Source: an uncultured Pseudomonadota bacterium
GTDB taxonomy: Bacteria > Pseudomonadota > Gammaproteobacteria > Methylococcales > Methylomonadaceae
Direction of reading: 5' to 3'
DNA: 42,550 nt
Assembly: GCA_903953455.1 (NCBI GenBank)
Contig: CAJBJW010000317.1
Location: 1 to 42,550 of the forward strand
Part shown: piece by piece, positions 41,679-42,550 of the stretch
Layout of the letters: every line of letters begins with the position of its first letter
Position numbering within the stretch: the stretch's first letter is position 1
The notes under the pieces: model-generated
The model's database searches: none
Seen by the model: the letters and a program-made list of their open reading frames with translations, nothing else
What the model was told of the DNA's origin: nothing
Made by a program: the position numbers and the translations under genes

Positions 41679-42550
41679 GCATTGAATCTTGCGTTATCTA
41701 TGAAAAACAACCGCTACTAAGTGTTAATGAGGCACAAGAGCGTATTTATGCAGCACTCACCCCACTCACCCAAAGTGAGCTTATTCCATTAAAACACGCG
41801 TTTGGGCGAACGTTAGCACACACAGTTTATGCGCCAAATAATCTGCCATTTGCTCGAAATTCCGCGATGGATGGGTATGCGTTTTGTAGCCAAGAAATGT
41901 CAACTAACTCACCCTTTACACTAACTCAAATTGGTGTTGTCTTTGCCGGCAGTCCTTTTAACGGTCAATTAAACAAAGGCGAGTGTGTGCGAATTTTCAC
42001 AGGTGGCGTCATACCTCATAATGCTGATTCGGTGATTATGCAAGAGCAAGTGAACGCACAGGATTCCAGTATCCATTTTCCATCAGACGTACAATTTGGC
42101 AAAAATATTCGTCAAATAGGAGAAGATGTAAGTGCAGGTGATCCGCTTTGCCTTGCACATAAAACGCTTAGCGCGATTGATTTAGGTTTTTTAGCCTCAG
42201 CAGGCATTGAAAATGTCAACGTTATACGAAAACTCAACATTGCATATTTTTCAACAGGTGATGAATTAATTGGCTTAGGTGAAAAGCTTACTAAAGGCAA
42301 AATTTACGATAGTAATCGCTACAGTTTGCATGGTTTATTGCAAAACCCCAATTATGACGTATTTGATGGCGGTGTCATAGCAGACAATCGCGATTTATTA
42401 AAACAAACGCTCCAGCAAGCTGCCGAAAAATATGATGTTGTGATTACCACGGGTGGCGCCTCTGTTGGTGAAGCCGATTACGTCAAAGATGTGTTAACAG
42501 AATGTGGCAGCGTCAATTTTTGGAAAATTGCCATGAAACCCGGCAAACCA
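41675..42550 (+). CDS. moeA: Molybdopterin molybdenumtransferase MoeA, 3' end beyond window
   Basis: Inserts molybdate into adenylylated molybdopterin to make Mo-cofactor. The 292 codons visible are the N-terminal three quarters of a ~400-residue enzyme. Landmarks are ARNSAMDGYAFCS (about 60-72), VRIFTGGVIPHNADSVIMQEQ near 107-127, GKNIRQIGEDVSAGD near 142-156, IAYFSTGDELIG near 189-200, and the MoCF-type catalytic domain with VVITTGGASVGEADYVKD near 255-272, ending in MKPGKP at the window edge. It begins inside the mobB stop. The C-terminal domain is not in the window. Confidence 0.95.
   Translation, partial: MSIESCVIYEKQPLLSVNEAQERIYAALTPLTQSELIPLKHAFGRTLAHTVYAPNNLPFARNSAMDGYAFCSQEMSTNSPFTLTQIGVVFAGSPFNGQLNKGECVRIFTGGVIPHNADSVIMQEQVNAQDSSIHFPSDVQFGKNIRQIGEDVSAGDPLCLAHKTLSAIDLGFLASAGIENVNVIRKLNIAYFSTGDELIGLGEKLTKGKIYDSNRYSLHGLLQNPNYDVFDGGVIADNRDLLKQTLQQAAEKYDVVITTGGASVGEADYVKDVLTECGSVNFWKIAMKPGKP

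Noticed and set aside
1..42550. CRISPR array, tRNA/rRNA genes, IS elements, prophage, attachment sites
   Set aside because: No regularly spaced repeats, transposase or integrase, or clover-leaf-like noncoding segment was seen in any gap.

Overview
The window is an ordinary, gene-dense, AT-rich chromosomal segment of a gammaproteobacterium. The evidence is the gene order aroA-cmk-rpsA-ihfB, an aceE-aceF-lpdA cluster with a homodimeric-type E1, AcnB, TrmL, QueG, AmpD, LplT and a YbfF-like hydrolase, all at lengths typical of gammaproteobacterial orthologues. I cannot assign a genus. No tRNA, rRNA, IS element, prophage or CRISPR array was found, and no stretch above 300 bases lacks a gene.

Layout. 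Positions 1-3260 (minus) hold two parts of a type I secretion system: a LapB-like ABC transporter cut by the window edge, and a TolC-family outer membrane protein. Positions 3452-5098 (minus) encode a family 4 glycosyltransferase, divergent from glgP (glycogen phosphorylase), which heads a compact plus-strand run glgP-trmL-queG. ampD converges on and overlaps queG; leuS follows with its own terminator. A small secreted helical protein of unknown function (12683-13186) ends at a bidirectional terminator.

Positions 19549-13288 (minus) are a co-directional block: an NdvB-type GH17-GT2 glucan synthase, a DUF445 membrane protein, a YbfF-like alpha/beta hydrolase, an LplT-type lysophospholipid transporter, then two small proteins that are little more than cyclic-nucleotide-binding domains. 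Overlaps or very short gaps join the first four genes. An envelope glycan/lipid role is the simplest reading. Upstream lie a PAP2 phosphatase and what looks like the tail of a GT39 glycosyltransferase.

Positions 21108-32738 (minus) carry central carbon genes: lpdA, aceF, aceE (pyruvate dehydrogenase), ftsK, acs, an EamA-family exporter and a beta-carbonic anhydrase. Positions 32981-37123 (plus) carry aroA-cmk-rpsA-ihfB, with terminators flanking rpsA and a strong hairpin next to the rpsA ribosome binding site. After an unrecognised 210-residue protein on the minus strand come acnB, a membrane-anchored J-domain protein (minus), mobB and the start of moeA.

Most of the window is housekeeping. 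The parts most worth a second look are the glucan synthase/LplT/cyclic-nucleotide-binding block, the glycosyltransferase with a possible winged-helix tail divergent from glgP, the GT39 remnant beside PAP2, two unrecognised proteins, and several inverted repeats at promoters and leaders. I do not see a convincing new multi-gene system.
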